Positions 16,598 through 26,362 of a stretch of DNA of 64,000 nt are shown one piece after another. Every line of letters starts with the position of its first letter. The first letter of the stretch is position 1. The notes beneath the pieces were generated by a model. It was given only the letters and a program-made list of their open reading frames with translations, did no database searches and was not told where the DNA came from. Both the position numbers and the translations under genes were made by a program. Location of the stretch: contig JAJDUB010000034.1 of assembly GCA_022826885.1 (NCBI GenBank), positions 51,920 through 115,919 on the forward strand, given 5' to 3'. This stretch comes from Gammaproteobacteria bacterium (GTDB lineage Bacteria > Pseudomonadota > Gammaproteobacteria > Eutrophobiales > Eutrophobiaceae).

Positions 16598-17551
16598 CTA
16601 TTTAAATCCGCTCTGGTCCAGGAACTGCCAGGTCCTGGTGATGTGCAGGACATCGGTTTCCGCCCGGATCGCCTCGGGGAAAGGCGCATACGGCGCCGCC
16701 AGTTCCACGATCCTTATCGCTGCATCATCAAGTACCTTGTGGCCCGAGGAACTGCGAATGGTGATTTGATTTATCTTTCCGTCCGGGTTCAATGCGACGT
16801 CCAGCACCAGTTGACCGGAGATTTTTCTCCTCCTGGCTTCCTCCGGGTAATTCAGGTTCCCCACCCGCTCCACTTTTGCGCGCCAGGCCTCCATGTAGGC
16901 CGCGTATTTATATTTACGGGTGCTGGCTGATATGAAGGTCCTTTTTGGACGCTTCGCCCTGGTCTCCAGTTTACGCTGAACCTCTGAGCTCAGGGCGGCC
17001 ATCTTCAGGCTGTTGGTCATCAGTTCGGATGCACTGGGGCGCTTTGTCTGAACAGCGTCCGGGGTGTCCTCCGCTACGGACGTGGCTTTTTCCACCTCAA
17101 CGGCCAATTGTTCAACGGTTTCCTGCTCAGGCGGTGATGCCGGTTCCGGCAGTTCCGGTTCTGCTACAGGTTCGATCTCCTGAGGCGCGACCGGTTCGGC
17201 CAATTCAGATCGTTCCGCTTTCTGCATGGGCGGCAGCGGCGATGCCGGGATGGACTCCGCGTCGATATCCCCGCCCCCGATCAGGTTCGCCTGCGCCAGC
17301 ACGTCTGCGTCTTCCGCTGCTTCGGTTGATTGCCGCACCAGGACGATATCCATGTATTCATAGCGCGGGCCCGCTTTTTCCTCCGGGGTAAAGACGATCC
17401 CTAAAATGACCAGGGCATGGAAGATTGCCGCCAGACAAAATGTCAGGCTCAGGCGATCCTCCGGCAGCAGTTTCGGTTGCCGGGAACCGGAATTCGGCAA
17501 CGCGATATCAGGTTGCCTCAAACCCTGGTGCAGCGCCGCCGTATTGCTCAA
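16598..17551 (-). CDS. tonB: Energy transducer TonB
   Basis: A 317-residue protein: short cytosolic N-terminus, one membrane helix (LTFCLAAIFHALVILGIVF, about residues 33-52), a long acidic and Pro-rich periplasmic linker, and a C-terminal TonB domain with YPEEARRRKISGQLVLDVALNPDGKINQITIRSSSGHKVLDDAAIRIVE. It couples the proton motive force through ExbB/ExbD (not in the window) to outer-membrane receptors such as those at 0-1.5 kb and 52-54 kb. It overlaps gshB by 4 bp; the gshB-tonB-yqgE order matches Pseudomonas tonB3, so the partner may be a dedicated one. Confidence 0.93.
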   Translation of the reverse strand: MSNTAALHQGLRQPDIALPNSGSRQPKLLPEDRLSLTFCLAAIFHALVILGIVFTPEEKAGPRYEYMDIVLVRQSTEAAEDADVLAQANLIGGGDIDAESIPASPLPPMQKAERSELAEPVAPQEIEPVAEPELPEPASPPEQETVEQLAVEVEKATSVAEDTPDAVQTKRPSASELMTNSLKMAALSSEVQRKLETRAKRPKRTFISASTRKYKYAAYMEAWRAKVERVGNLNYPEEARRRKISGQLVLDVALNPDGKINQITIRSSSGHKVLDDAAIRIVELAAPYAPFPEAIRAETDVLHITRTWQFLDQSGFK

Positions 17552-18501
17552 GATGACTGCCCCGTTTTACCTGCAATGCAGTCCATCACTCTGCCCGCGA
17601 TATCGCTGCCGTAGATCCGTTCCAGTTCCCTGACGCAGGTAGGACTGGTTACATTGATCTCCGTGAGGTAGTCACCGATGACGTCCAGCCCGACGAACAC
17701 CAGGCCCATGGCGCGCAGCCGCGGTCCGACCTGCTCGCAGATCCAGTAATCCCGTTCACTGAGATCCACGCCCTTGCCGGTCCCTCCCACCGCCAGGTTT
17801 CCGCGTATCTCTCCAGGCTTTGGTATGCGCGCCAGAGCATGCTCATACGGCTGTCCATCAATAAGCAGAATGCGTTTATCGCCCTGTTTGACTGCCGCAA
17901 GGAACTGTTGGGCCATAATAAAGCTCTGTGAGTTTCGCGTCAGTGTTTCGATGATTATATTCGTGTTGACATCCTCCCGGTCAACCCGGAAAACCGAGGC
18001 GCCGCCCATGCCGTCCAGGGGTTTGAGTATGACTTGGCCGTGTTGTTCGATGAAAGCGAGCAAGTCTTGCCGGTCACGGCTGATCAAGGTGGGGGGGATG
18101 CACTGGGGAAAGTGGGTGATGGACGCCTTTTCGTTTATATCCCGAAGCGCTGCCGGGGCGTTGACGACAACCGTGCCCTGCTCCGCCGCGTGCTCCAGGA
18201 TATAGGTCATGTAGATGTATTCCATGTTGAACGGCGGGTCCTTGCGCATCAGGATCACGTCCAGTTCCGGGAGCTCCAGTTCCGTGTGGCGATGAAACCG
18301 GTACCAATCGGATACATCATCTGCAACGGTCAGGATGCGGGCGCGTGCCCGCGGCGTGCTGCCGGCAAGGTAGACATCATTCATCTCCATATAGTAAAGC
18401 TCCCATCCCCTGTGCTGGGCCGCGAGCAGCAGCGCCAGTGTCGTGTCTTTTTCGACCTTGATCCCGGCAACAGGATCCATGATTACGCCCAGTTTCATCA
18501 A
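17548..18501 (-). CDS. gshB: Glutathione synthetase
   Basis: A 317-residue ATP-grasp enzyme adding glycine to gamma-glutamylcysteine. Motifs LGVIMDPVAGIKVEKDTTLALLLAAQ at the start, MRKDPPFNMEYIYMTYILE, LKPLDGMGGASVF, and the C-terminal GLDVIGDYLTEINVTSPTCVRELE are diagnostic. It is first in the minus-strand run toward pyrC' and is divergent from hemC across a 73-bp intergenic region that must hold both promoters. Confidence 0.97.
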   Translation of the reverse strand: MMKLGVIMDPVAGIKVEKDTTLALLLAAQHRGWELYYMEMNDVYLAGSTPRARARILTVADDVSDWYRFHRHTELELPELDVILMRKDPPFNMEYIYMTYILEHAAEQGTVVVNAPAALRDINEKASITHFPQCIPPTLISRDRQDLLAFIEQHGQVILKPLDGMGGASVFRVDREDVNTNIIIETLTRNSQSFIMAQQFLAAVKQGDKRILLIDGQPYEHALARIPKPGEIRGNLAVGGTGKGVDLSERDYWICEQVGPRLRAMGLVFVGLDVIGDYLTEINVTSPTCVRELERIYGSDIAGRVMDCIAGKTGQSS

Positions 18502-18574
18502 ATTTATCAGCCAGGTTCCTAAATTTCGCTTACCCTGTTAGTGTATCCGGATTGTATTTGGGTTCAAAATAATA

Positions 18575-19513
18575 ATGGCCGGTTCAATGTTGCGTATTGT
18601 TACGAGAGAAAGTCCTCTTGCCTTGTGGCAGGCGCAGTTCGTACGCGCCCGCCTGCAGGAAACACATCCCGGCCTGAGTGTCGGGATCAGGACCGTCAAG
18701 ACGCTCGCCGATCGGTTTTTGCACAAGTCGCTGTCGGAAATGGGCGGCAAGGGAGTGTTCGTCAAGGAACTGGAACAGGCGTTGTTGAATGACGAAGCCG
18801 ACCTTGCGGTTCATTCGATGAAGGATGTGACCGTAGACATGCCTGCAGGATTGACGATAGCCGCGATAATGGAAAGAGAGGACCCGAGGGATGTGTTCAT
18901 ATCGAACCGTTACCCATCGCTGAGGGAAATGCCGGAGGACGCACGCGTCGGGACATCGAGTTTGCGCAGGCAGTGCCAGCTCAAGGCAGCCTATCCGGAA
19001 CTGTCCCTGCGGGACATCCGCGGAAACGTGGGGAGCAGGCTGCAAAAGCTGGATAACGGATCGTATGATTCACTGATACTTGCCGCGGCGGGGATGAAAC
19101 GGCTGGGTATGGAGCGCCGAATCAGGACTTTTCTGGACATCGCGGAAATACTGCCGGCGATAGGGCAAGGCGCGTTGGGCATTGAGACCAGGTCGGATGA
19201 TGCGCAGGCAGAACGGTTCGTAAGGCCTCTGAACCATGCGCCCACATGGTTATGCGTGCACGCGGAAAGAGCCTTGTCCCGGAAGCTCTACGGAGGCTGT
19301 CATCTGCCGCTTGCCGGCTACGCGCACATTTCCGGCGAGACCCTGTTCATGAGCGCGCTGGTGGGCAACCCGGACGGCTCGAGAATAGTGAAAGATACCA
19401 TCAGCGGCAACGCGGTTCATGCCGAGAAGCTCGGCAATAAACTGGCAGAGGGGTTGCTGTTGCAGGGCGCGGACGAAATTCTGGCTGGGGTTATGGGCGA
19501 TGGCAAACAATGA
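18575..19513 (+). CDS. hemC: Porphobilinogen deaminase
   Basis: Hydroxymethylbilane synthase, 312 residues as written; a second in-frame ATG at 18587 (MLRIVTRESPLALWQAQFV) would give 308 and fits family starts equally well. Seen: VKTLADRF, the VHSMKDV motif, GTSSLRRQCQL, RGNVGSRLQKLD, GQGALGIETR, and the cofactor-binding Cys in LYGGCHLPLAGYA. It makes the linear tetrapyrrole from four porphobilinogens. It starts the hemC-hemD-hemX-hemY operon. Confidence 0.97.
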   Translation: MAGSMLRIVTRESPLALWQAQFVRARLQETHPGLSVGIRTVKTLADRFLHKSLSEMGGKGVFVKELEQALLNDEADLAVHSMKDVTVDMPAGLTIAAIMEREDPRDVFISNRYPSLREMPEDARVGTSSLRRQCQLKAAYPELSLRDIRGNVGSRLQKLDNGSYDSLILAAAGMKRLGMERRIRTFLDIAEILPAIGQGALGIETRSDDAQAERFVRPLNHAPTWLCVHAERALSRKLYGGCHLPLAGYAHISGETLFMSALVGNPDGSRIVKDTISGNAVHAEKLGNKLAEGLLLQGADEILAGVMGDGKQ

Positions 19514-20291
19514 CGCAAGCTTGTCGGGGATAACGGTCTGGGTAACCAGGCCCGCGCACCAGGCAGGCGATCTCTGCAGACTGATAGAGCAGAGGAAAGG
19601 CATTCCGCTGCTGTTGCCTACCCTGGTTATCAGGCCCTTCCTGGAGGAGGCGCGCGCGGCGGAAAACAGGCTGCTGCTGGAGGATGCCGATATTGCCGTC
19701 TTTATCAGCAAAAATGCCGTTAGACACGCACTGGACCTGTTTCCCCATATTGCCGATACGCTACGGGACAAGACCGTCCTTGCCGTCGGCCAGGCCACTG
19801 CCCGCTGCCTGAAGGCATCGGGATTTGGTAAAGTCGGTCAGGTTGACACCGGCGGCAGTGAGGCGCTGTTGCGCCTGCCGGCATTGAACGAAACCGCAAT
19901 CAGGGAGAAACGGATTGTTATCATACGCGGACAGGGGGGACGGGAGGAACTGCGTGACGTTTTGCTGGCGCGCGGCGCCGTGGTGGATTACCTGGAAGTA
20001 TACCGGCGCGACAAACCTGATATGAGTCAGGCAGAAATGGCGGAATTCTGGCATGATCAAAGACCGGATGCGGTAATCATCACAAGCCAGGCGGGCCTTG
20101 ACAACCTGGTCGAGCTGACCCCGCCCGCCGAGAGCAGCCGGCTGTTGGGAACCCCCATGGTGGTGATGAGCGAGCGCATCAGGCAACACGCTACTGAGTC
20201 AGGGTTCATGCGAATTGCCGTAGCCTCTGATAATACCGATGCGGGCCTGGTTGAAGCCTTGCTCAATATCAACGAGAGCGTGAAACAGTGA
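19500..20291 (+). CDS. hemD: Uroporphyrinogen-III synthase
   Basis: A 263-residue protein from the ATG at 19500, which overlaps the end of hemC by 14 bp; the open frame reaches back to 19419 but that part is inside hemC. HemD sequences are weakly conserved. Recognisable are WVTRPAHQAGDLCRLIE at the N-terminus, DIAVFISKNAVRHAL, VGQATARCLKASG, and PDAVIITSQAGLDNLVEL. It closes the tetrapyrrole ring to uroporphyrinogen III. Operon position supports the call. Confidence 0.93.
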   Translation: MANNDASLSGITVWVTRPAHQAGDLCRLIEQRKGIPLLLPTLVIRPFLEEARAAENRLLLEDADIAVFISKNAVRHALDLFPHIADTLRDKTVLAVGQATARCLKASGFGKVGQVDTGGSEALLRLPALNETAIREKRIVIIRGQGGREELRDVLLARGAVVDYLEVYRRDKPDMSQAEMAEFWHDQRPDAVIITSQAGLDNLVELTPPAESSRLLGTPMVVMSERIRQHATESGFMRIAVASDNTDAGLVEALLNINESVKQ

Positions 20292-21448
20292 ATGACAAGG
20301 TTAATGAAATAACAGAAGAAGAGGTAACGGACGAGACCGCTGCGGGAACTGCCGAAGAAGCAGCCATAGAGAGTGCGGAGCAAAGCGCTTCTCTGGGCGC
20401 CACGGTACAGTCCGATAAGCCGGCCGCCGCCAACAGTGGCGAGCGGCGCAGAAAAGGCCGGTCCTGGCTTACCTCCCTGCTCCTGTTCATCCTGCTTGCC
20501 GCTGTTGCAACGGCGGCCGGGTATTTCATTTTTGACATCAGTAAGGGCATGAAAGCCAACGAAGCCCAGCTTAAATCCCTGGCGGACAGGCTGGACATGC
20601 TTCAACAGAGCCATGACGACCTGAGCGCCGGCATCCGCCGACTCGCCGGCCGCCAGGACGGCATTGATGATCAGCTTACCGGAATACTGCATAACCTGAG
20701 CAGCCTGCGCCGTCAGGAAAGCGGCGACGTAGGTTGGCAACTGGCGGAGGCAGGATACCTGTTCAGGATCGCATCCCTGCGCCTTGCGCTGGCGGGGGAC
20801 GCGGAGACCGCACAGGCCATATTACTGTCTGCGGATGCAAGTCTCAGGGAAATCCCTGACCCGGCGCTTATCCCCGTGCGCGAACAGTTGATCGCGGATA
20901 TCAACCGGCTTAAATCGGCCGCCGGGACGGATTTTACCGGTCTTGCCCTGGCGTTGGGCGACCTGGCCGGACAGGCGGACCGGTTACCGCTTAACCTGAG
21001 CGGTAGCGCCGTACAACCGCCGCCGCCGGTCGATAACCCGGCCGGAACGGAAAACCGGTGGCGCGGCCTGGCCCTGGGCATCTGGAAGGAATTAAAGTCC
21101 CTGGTGGTCATTTCCCGCACGGAGAGTAATTCTGTCGCGTTGCTGGCCCCACGGGAACGTTTCTTCCTGCACCGCAATCTGCGCCTGCAGCTCGAGGCGG
21201 CCCGGCTGGCGCTGCTGGTCCGGGATGAGAACCAGTTCCGTGCTTCCGTGAATGCCGGCATGGACTGGTTGACTGAATTTTTCGATACTGGCGATGCCCG
21301 GGTTCGCAACGCAGTGGAGATTCTGGAGAGGGCGGCTGCTTCCGATCTGAATGAGCCGGCACCATCAATCGATGCAACATTAAACGCTTTTGATGAGTAT
21401 CTGGCGCGACGGGACAATCCGTCGGCCGGAGGCGCAACACGGCAATGA
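20288..21448 (+). CDS. hemX: HemX-like membrane protein
   Basis: A 386-residue protein beginning at a GTG that overlaps the hemD stop (GTGA). Residues 1 to about 55 are acidic and low complexity, then a single membrane helix (SLLLFILLAAVATAAGYFIF), then a coiled-coil-like and alpha-helical periplasmic region with WQLAEAGYLFRIASLRLALAGD typical of the family. Often annotated as uroporphyrinogen methyltransferase because of gene fusions, but no methyltransferase motif is seen here. The role is unknown; it may scaffold haem synthesis at the membrane. Confidence 0.9.
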   Translation: MNDKVNEITEEEVTDETAAGTAEEAAIESAEQSASLGATVQSDKPAAANSGERRRKGRSWLTSLLLFILLAAVATAAGYFIFDISKGMKANEAQLKSLADRLDMLQQSHDDLSAGIRRLAGRQDGIDDQLTGILHNLSSLRRQESGDVGWQLAEAGYLFRIASLRLALAGDAETAQAILLSADASLREIPDPALIPVREQLIADINRLKSAAGTDFTGLALALGDLAGQADRLPLNLSGSAVQPPPPVDNPAGTENRWRGLALGIWKELKSLVVISRTESNSVALLAPRERFFLHRNLRLQLEAARLALLVRDENQFRASVNAGMDWLTEFFDTGDARVRNAVEILERAAASDLNEPAPSIDATLNAFDEYLARRDNPSAGGATRQ

Positions 21449-22272
21449 GAATATTATTCGCCCTGCTCACCGTGTTGCTTCTGGCGGTCGCTTTGGGGTG
21501 GGGCCTGCAACAGTCCCCGGGCGAGGTGGTATTTACCTACAGGGGGTGGATCATACAGACCAGCCTGGTCGTATTTGTCATCATTGCCGTCGCGCTGTTC
21601 CTCCTGGCTTATGTTCTAATCCGGATGTTGCAAAAACTTCTGGGGCTGCCTGCTGATTTGCGGCGCTGGTCCGAACATCGGCAGCGCGGCAAGCTATCGG
21701 CAGCGGAGGCCGAAGCAGAGCGGTTGTCTTACTATGCCGGACTGCTGCGCCGGGCCGGCAGCGAGCCGGGCCGGAAGGCGCTGGATGGCGTCTGGCGGAA
21801 AATTCCGCAGAAACTGAAGAAGGAAAGTTCCCTGATAGGCGCGTATGTTAATGAACGGCTGCGTCATGCCGACAGCAGCGATTGCGAGCCCGTGTTGCGG
21901 CGCGCGCTCAAGCGGCAGTGGGACCCCGAACTGGTCCGCCTGTTCGGCCTGGTCGAGGGCAGGAGCCTGAAACGGCAAATGGAATTTGCCGAGAAGCGCC
22001 TGACACGGTCACCCGGGGACCCGGCGCTGTTGCTGGCCCTGGGGCGCCTGTGTAAAAGAAACCACCTCTGGGGAAAGGCCAGAAGCTACCTGGAGCAGAG
22101 CATAGAGGCCGGACCGGACCCTGCGGCCTGCCGGGAACTGGCGGTCCTGCTGGACCAACAGGGTGAACACGACGCCGCAAGATTGTATTTGCAGCAGGGT
22201 CTGAACCTGGCTACCGCCGCGCAGGAAGGCGGTGAGGCCGGAACTTCACTGGTCACTCCTTGGCAGCCATAA
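21445..22272 (+). CDS. hemY: HemY-like membrane protein, shorter than usual
   Basis: A 275-residue protein with two N-terminal membrane helices (about 3-20 and 38-60) and the family pattern GEVVFTYRGWIIQTSLVVFVI, followed by a TPR-like helical region (DPALLLALGRLCKRNHLWGKARSYLEQSIE). Most HemY proteins are near 400 residues, so the TPR part is about one third shorter here. The stop lies 20 bp inside the convergent prkB. ATGA overlap with hemX indicates translational coupling. Confidence 0.88.
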   Translation: MRILFALLTVLLLAVALGWGLQQSPGEVVFTYRGWIIQTSLVVFVIIAVALFLLAYVLIRMLQKLLGLPADLRRWSEHRQRGKLSAAEAEAERLSYYAGLLRRAGSEPGRKALDGVWRKIPQKLKKESSLIGAYVNERLRHADSSDCEPVLRRALKRQWDPELVRLFGLVEGRSLKRQMEFAEKRLTRSPGDPALLLALGRLCKRNHLWGKARSYLEQSIEAGPDPAACRELAVLLDQQGEHDAARLYLQQGLNLATAAQEGGEAGTSLVTPWQP

Positions 22273-23122
22273 TCTTCTTGACGAGGGGTTCAATAATCAA
22301 CTGGATGGCAAAGTTGGTTTTACCGGCAGGAATCACAATTGTATAAGGCGTGGACATGAAGGAACCATGCAGCATTTCCAGCAGGTAGAGGAAGTCGACG
22401 GCCAGCTTGTCGCGATTACGGACGTGGATGACGGTAAAGCTCTCATCGCTGGAGGGTATGTGCACGGCGCCGAACGGATTGGCGGTGTCTATGGTCGGCA
22501 CGCGCTGCAGGTTGATGTCGGTGCGGGAGAATTGCGGCGTGATGTAGTGGACATAATCATACATGCGCTCCAGGATCATGCCGGTCGCATCTTCGCTGCT
22601 GTAGCCGCGTACTGTCTTGTCGCGCTGGATTTTCTGGATCCATTCCAGGTTAATTATGGGCGTGATACCGATAAGCACGTCCACGTATTGGGCAATGTTC
22701 ACCTGATCGGTGATCAGACCGCCGTGCAGCCCCTCGTAAAGCATTAAATCCGTGTTCTCCGGCAGGGGTTTCCAGGGCGTCAGTGTGCCGGGCGTCCCGC
22801 CGTGGCGCGCGGCATCCGCATCATTATGAATATAGAAGCGTTGTTTGCCGGTGCCGCGTTCGGCGTACTCGCTGAAACCGGCTTCGAGTTCCTTGAGCAG
22901 GTTCCCTTCCGGCCCGAAGTGAGTGATATGCCTGCCCTCGCTCATGGCCTGGCGGGTTAACCGCTCCATTTCCTCCCGGTTATAGCGGTGGTAGCTGTCT
23001 CCTTCTATCACTGCGGCCTTGATACCCTGGCGATTGAAAATCTTCTCGAAGGCCTCCTTGACATTGGTTGTCCCTGCTCCCGATGAGCCGGTTACCGCGA
23101 TAATGGGATGTTTTCTTGACAT
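22253..23122 (-). CDS. prkB: Phosphoribulokinase-family protein
   Basis: A 289-residue P-loop kinase of the PRK class. Walker A region VTGSSGAGTTNVKEAF, then VIEGDSYHRYNREEM, HFGPEGNL, YEGLHGGLITDQVNIAQYVDVLIGITPIINLEWIQKI, and RDKTVRGYS match bacterial class I phosphoribulokinases. No RuBisCO genes are in the window, and many heterotrophic Gammaproteobacteria (including E. coli) carry such a gene without a Calvin cycle, so the physiological substrate is open. Divergent from msbA. Confidence 0.9.
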   Translation of the reverse strand: MSRKHPIIAVTGSSGAGTTNVKEAFEKIFNRQGIKAAVIEGDSYHRYNREEMERLTRQAMSEGRHITHFGPEGNLLKELEAGFSEYAERGTGKQRFYIHNDADAARHGGTPGTLTPWKPLPENTDLMLYEGLHGGLITDQVNIAQYVDVLIGITPIINLEWIQKIQRDKTVRGYSSEDATGMILERMYDYVHYITPQFSRTDINLQRVPTIDTANPFGAVHIPSSDESFTVIHVRNRDKLAVDFLYLLEMLHGSFMSTPYTIVIPAGKTNFAIQLIIEPLVKKIMAAKE

Positions 23123-23213
23123 GCTGTTCGTATCAATAATTCGCGTCTATGCGTGAGGATGATACAGTATACTCTCCCCACATGGCGCTGGTTTTGTTAA
23201 TGATTGTGTCACC

Positions 23214-24956
23214 ATGAAGCAAAGAGAGTCCACAGATCTTGCACTTTACTTGCGCTTGTTGACCTATGTAAAGCCCTACCTGAGGACTTTTCTCGTAGCC
23301 GTGCTTGCGCTGGCAGTCCTTGCGCTGACCAGTCCGGCGATTGCTGCATTATTCAAGAACATTACCGAAGGGGTTTTCCGGCTCTCCGAGATTGACCTTG
23401 TTACCGGCGTGGTGCTGCCGATAATCCTGGTCTTCCTGGTGGCCGCGGTGTCTTCATACATCAGCCGCTATGCCCTTGCCTGGGTCGCGGAGCGGCTGGT
23501 TATGGACCTGCGCGTGGAGATGTTCAAGCGCCTGTTGTCCTTGTCCTGCGCCACCCTGGACCGGCATACCGCCGGCAGCCTGGTCTCCAGGTTCACTTTT
23601 GACGCGGCCCAGTTGAAAGAGGCGGCAACCAATGTCATCACTACCCTGGGAAGGGACACCCTGAGCATCATCGGCCTGGTGGCCTGGATGGCATATATCG
23701 ACTGGTTATTGACGCTGATCGCGTTACTGGCCGGGCCGGTTATCCTGTCGGTGCTGCTGGCGTTGCGCCGGCGCCTGCGCAGGTTAAGCCGGCGCGTACA
23801 GGATTCCATGGCCGACCTGCACCACGTTCTGAATGAATCCATCGCCGCCCACCGGATCATTAAAATTTTTGCCGGACAGGCCCAGGAAGGCGAGAAGTTC
23901 AGTAAAACGGCCAATGCCAACCGCAGCATGAGCATGAAATTTGTGGCGGCCTCTGCGGCAGGCACGCCGGCAATCAACCTGATCACCGCGCTGGCGCTGG
24001 GCGCCATCGTTTATGCGGCCGCGGCGCACGCGCAGGCCGGCAGTATTTCCGTAGCCGAATTCAATTCTTTTTTTGCAGCCCTGCTGATGCTGCTGAGTCC
24101 CTTGCGGCGCCTGGCGCGCATCAATGAGGACCTGCAAAAGGGCCTTACGGCCTGCGAGAGCGTATTTTCCTTCATCGACCAGGAAGCGGAACCGGAAGGG
24201 GACAAGGTATCCGCCGCCGGACTGACCGGGACAATAGAAATACGTGATCTGGGCTTTGCTTATGACACGGAGAGCGGACCGGTGCTGCAGGACATAACGG
24301 TGACTGCCGGGCCCGGACAGATGATCGCCATTGCCGGCCCTTCGGGTGGCGGTAAGACCACCCTGGTCGACTTAATCGCCGGGTTTTATGAAATCACAAG
24401 CGGCGAGATCCGGCTGGACGGGCGTGATATCCGCGATCTTCCCCTGGCCGCGCTGCGGGAGAACATCGCCCTGGTCAGCCAGCACGTGGTGCTGTTCAAC
24501 GATACGGTGTTCAATAACATCGCCTACGGCAGCAACCGGGACGCAACGCCGGATCAGGTCAGGGAAGCGGCGCGCCTGGCCGATGCCCTGGAGTTTATCG
24601 AGGCGCTGGAAGACGGGTTCGATACGGTTATCGGCAATGACGGTTCACGGCTGTCAGGCGGGCAACGTCAACGCATCGCCCTGGCCCGGGCACTTTTGAA
24701 GGACGCCCCCATACTGATCCTGGATGAGGCAACGGCCGCCCTGGATACGGAGTCGGAACGCAGTATTCAACGGTCCCTGGATTCCATCCGTCAGGACAGG
24801 ACCTGCATTGTCATCGCCCACCGGCTGAGCGCCATCGAAAAAGCGGATCACATACTGGTAATGGAAAATGGCAGACTGGTCGAGGCGGGCACACACTCTC
24901 AATTGATTGCACAGGGAGGAATTTATACCCGGTTATATAGCATTCCACCTTCCTGA
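23214..24956 (+). CDS. msbA: Lipid A export ATP-binding/permease protein MsbA
   Basis: A 580-residue half-transporter: about six membrane helices in residues 1-320, then a nucleotide-binding domain with Walker A GPSGGGKTT (near 375), Q-loop LVSQHVVLFNDTVFNNIAYG, signature LSGGQRQRIALARAL, Walker B ILILDEATAALDTESE, and the switch His in IVIAHRLSAIEKAD. It flips lipid A-core across the inner membrane. No lpxK is downstream; the next gene is convergent pmbA. Confidence 0.92.
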   Translation: MKQRESTDLALYLRLLTYVKPYLRTFLVAVLALAVLALTSPAIAALFKNITEGVFRLSEIDLVTGVVLPIILVFLVAAVSSYISRYALAWVAERLVMDLRVEMFKRLLSLSCATLDRHTAGSLVSRFTFDAAQLKEAATNVITTLGRDTLSIIGLVAWMAYIDWLLTLIALLAGPVILSVLLALRRRLRRLSRRVQDSMADLHHVLNESIAAHRIIKIFAGQAQEGEKFSKTANANRSMSMKFVAASAAGTPAINLITALALGAIVYAAAAHAQAGSISVAEFNSFFAALLMLLSPLRRLARINEDLQKGLTACESVFSFIDQEAEPEGDKVSAAGLTGTIEIRDLGFAYDTESGPVLQDITVTAGPGQMIAIAGPSGGGKTTLVDLIAGFYEITSGEIRLDGRDIRDLPLAALRENIALVSQHVVLFNDTVFNNIAYGSNRDATPDQVREAARLADALEFIEALEDGFDTVIGNDGSRLSGGQRQRIALARALLKDAPILILDEATAALDTESERSIQRSLDSIRQDRTCIVIAHRLSAIEKADHILVMENGRLVEAGTHSQLIAQGGIYTRLYSIPPS

Positions 24957-24972
24957 CTTAACCAAAGGTTGC

Positions 24973-26298
24973 CTACTCCCCGGCAATAGTCATGTTCTCG
25001 ATCAGCACCGAGCCGGTTTTGATGTTGCCGCGGTTATCGACGTCGTTGGCGATTTCGACGATATGTTGAAACATGTCCTTCAGGTTGGCGGCGACGGTAA
25101 TTTCCTCAACGGGGTACGCGACCTTTCCCCGCTCAATCCAGAAACCCGATGCGCCCCGGGAATAATCGCCGGTGACCTGGTTCACGCCGAAGCCGATCAT
25201 GTCGGTGATCAGCAGGCCGGTGTCCATCTGTCTCATCAGCGCATCCAGGTCCTGTTCCCCGGTTTGCACCACGAGGTTATGCACGCCGCCGGCATTTCCG
25301 GTGGGGGTCATGCCTAATTTGCGGGCAGAGTAGGCGCTCAGTACATAACTCTCCAGGACGCCGTCCCTGACCAGGTGTTTGCGCCGGGTGGCCATGCCGT
25401 CGTCGTCAAACGGCACGCTGCCCAGTTCTTTGGGCAGGTGGGGTTGTTCCTCGAGTTGTATCCGGGGAGCAAAGACCGGTTCGCCCAGCTTGTCCAGCAG
25501 GAATGAGGCGCGACGGTACAGGGCGCCGCCGGAAATAGCGCCGATGAACGCTGAAAACAGGCCCCGCGCGACCGGGGCCTCGAAGATCACGGGTGCTGTC
25601 CGGGTGGCCAGTTTCCGCGCATTCAACCGGGACAGGGTGCGGCGCGCGGCCTCCCGCCCTACGCTCTCGACGCTTTCGAGATCGCGCCGGTCGCGGGCCT
25701 TGGTATACCAGCCGTCGCGCTGCATCCTGCCGTTTTCCTCGGCAATAACGGTGCAGTCGATGTTGTGGGAGGACCAGTCCCAGCCGTTGATGAAACCGTG
25801 AGTGTTGCCGTAGAGGTGGGAACCGGTATAAGTTCCTACCAGGGATCCGTCGGAATTGGTCAGCCGCGCATCCTCCCGGCGTGCTGCGGTTTCACATTCA
25901 ACGGCGAGTTCGATTGCCGCCTGGGGGGCAATTTCCCAGTTATGGCACAAGTCGAGGTCCGGGACGCTCGTTGCCAGGAATTCAGGGTCGATCAGACCGG
26001 CGCAATCATCCTGGCTGGCGTGCCTGGCGATGGTGCAGGCGGCGTTGACGGTAGCCTCCAGCGCCCCATCGGAAAAATCCGATGTAGAGGCGGAGCCTTT
26101 GCGTCCGCCCATGTACACCGTTATTCCCAGGCCCTTATCGCGCTGGTGTTCGATGGTTTCGACCTGGCCCATGCGCACGTTGACCGAGAGCCCGCGGCCC
26201 GTATTGATATCCGCTTCCGCGGCGTTGGCGCCCAGTTTGCGGGAGCTGGTCAGGACCCGGTCGATTAACGCGCGGGGATCCGCTTGATGAGATTGCAT
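24973..26298 (-). CDS. pmbA: Metalloprotease PmbA (TldE)
   Basis: A 441-residue TldD/PmbA-family protein, the usual length for the TldE partner. Family features: the N-terminal helical ANAAEADINTGRGLSVNVRMGQVETIEHQRDKGLGITVYMGGRKGSASTSD region, FEAPVARGLFSAFIGAISGGALYRRASFLLD, and the C-terminal GASGFWIERGKVAYPVEEITVAANL. TldE lacks the catalytic His of TldD and works as a heterodimer degrading unfolded peptides and maturing some RiPPs. No tldD is in the window. Confidence 0.94.
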   Translation of the reverse strand: MQSHQADPRALIDRVLTSSRKLGANAAEADINTGRGLSVNVRMGQVETIEHQRDKGLGITVYMGGRKGSASTSDFSDGALEATVNAACTIARHASQDDCAGLIDPEFLATSVPDLDLCHNWEIAPQAAIELAVECETAARREDARLTNSDGSLVGTYTGSHLYGNTHGFINGWDWSSHNIDCTVIAEENGRMQRDGWYTKARDRRDLESVESVGREAARRTLSRLNARKLATRTAPVIFEAPVARGLFSAFIGAISGGALYRRASFLLDKLGEPVFAPRIQLEEQPHLPKELGSVPFDDDGMATRRKHLVRDGVLESYVLSAYSARKLGMTPTGNAGGVHNLVVQTGEQDLDALMRQMDTGLLITDMIGFGVNQVTGDYSRGASGFWIERGKVAYPVEEITVAANLKDMFQHIVEIANDVDNRGNIKTGSVLIENMTIAGE

Positions 26299-26362
26299 TG
26301 TTATTTCGCCAGGAAGTTAAAGTCGACTATTCTAACACCGTTACACCGGTTACAATTCAGTG

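Noticed and set aside
22253..23122. Phosphoribulokinase as proof of a Calvin cycle
   Set aside because: PrkB homologues occur in many heterotrophs and no RuBisCO gene is in the window.
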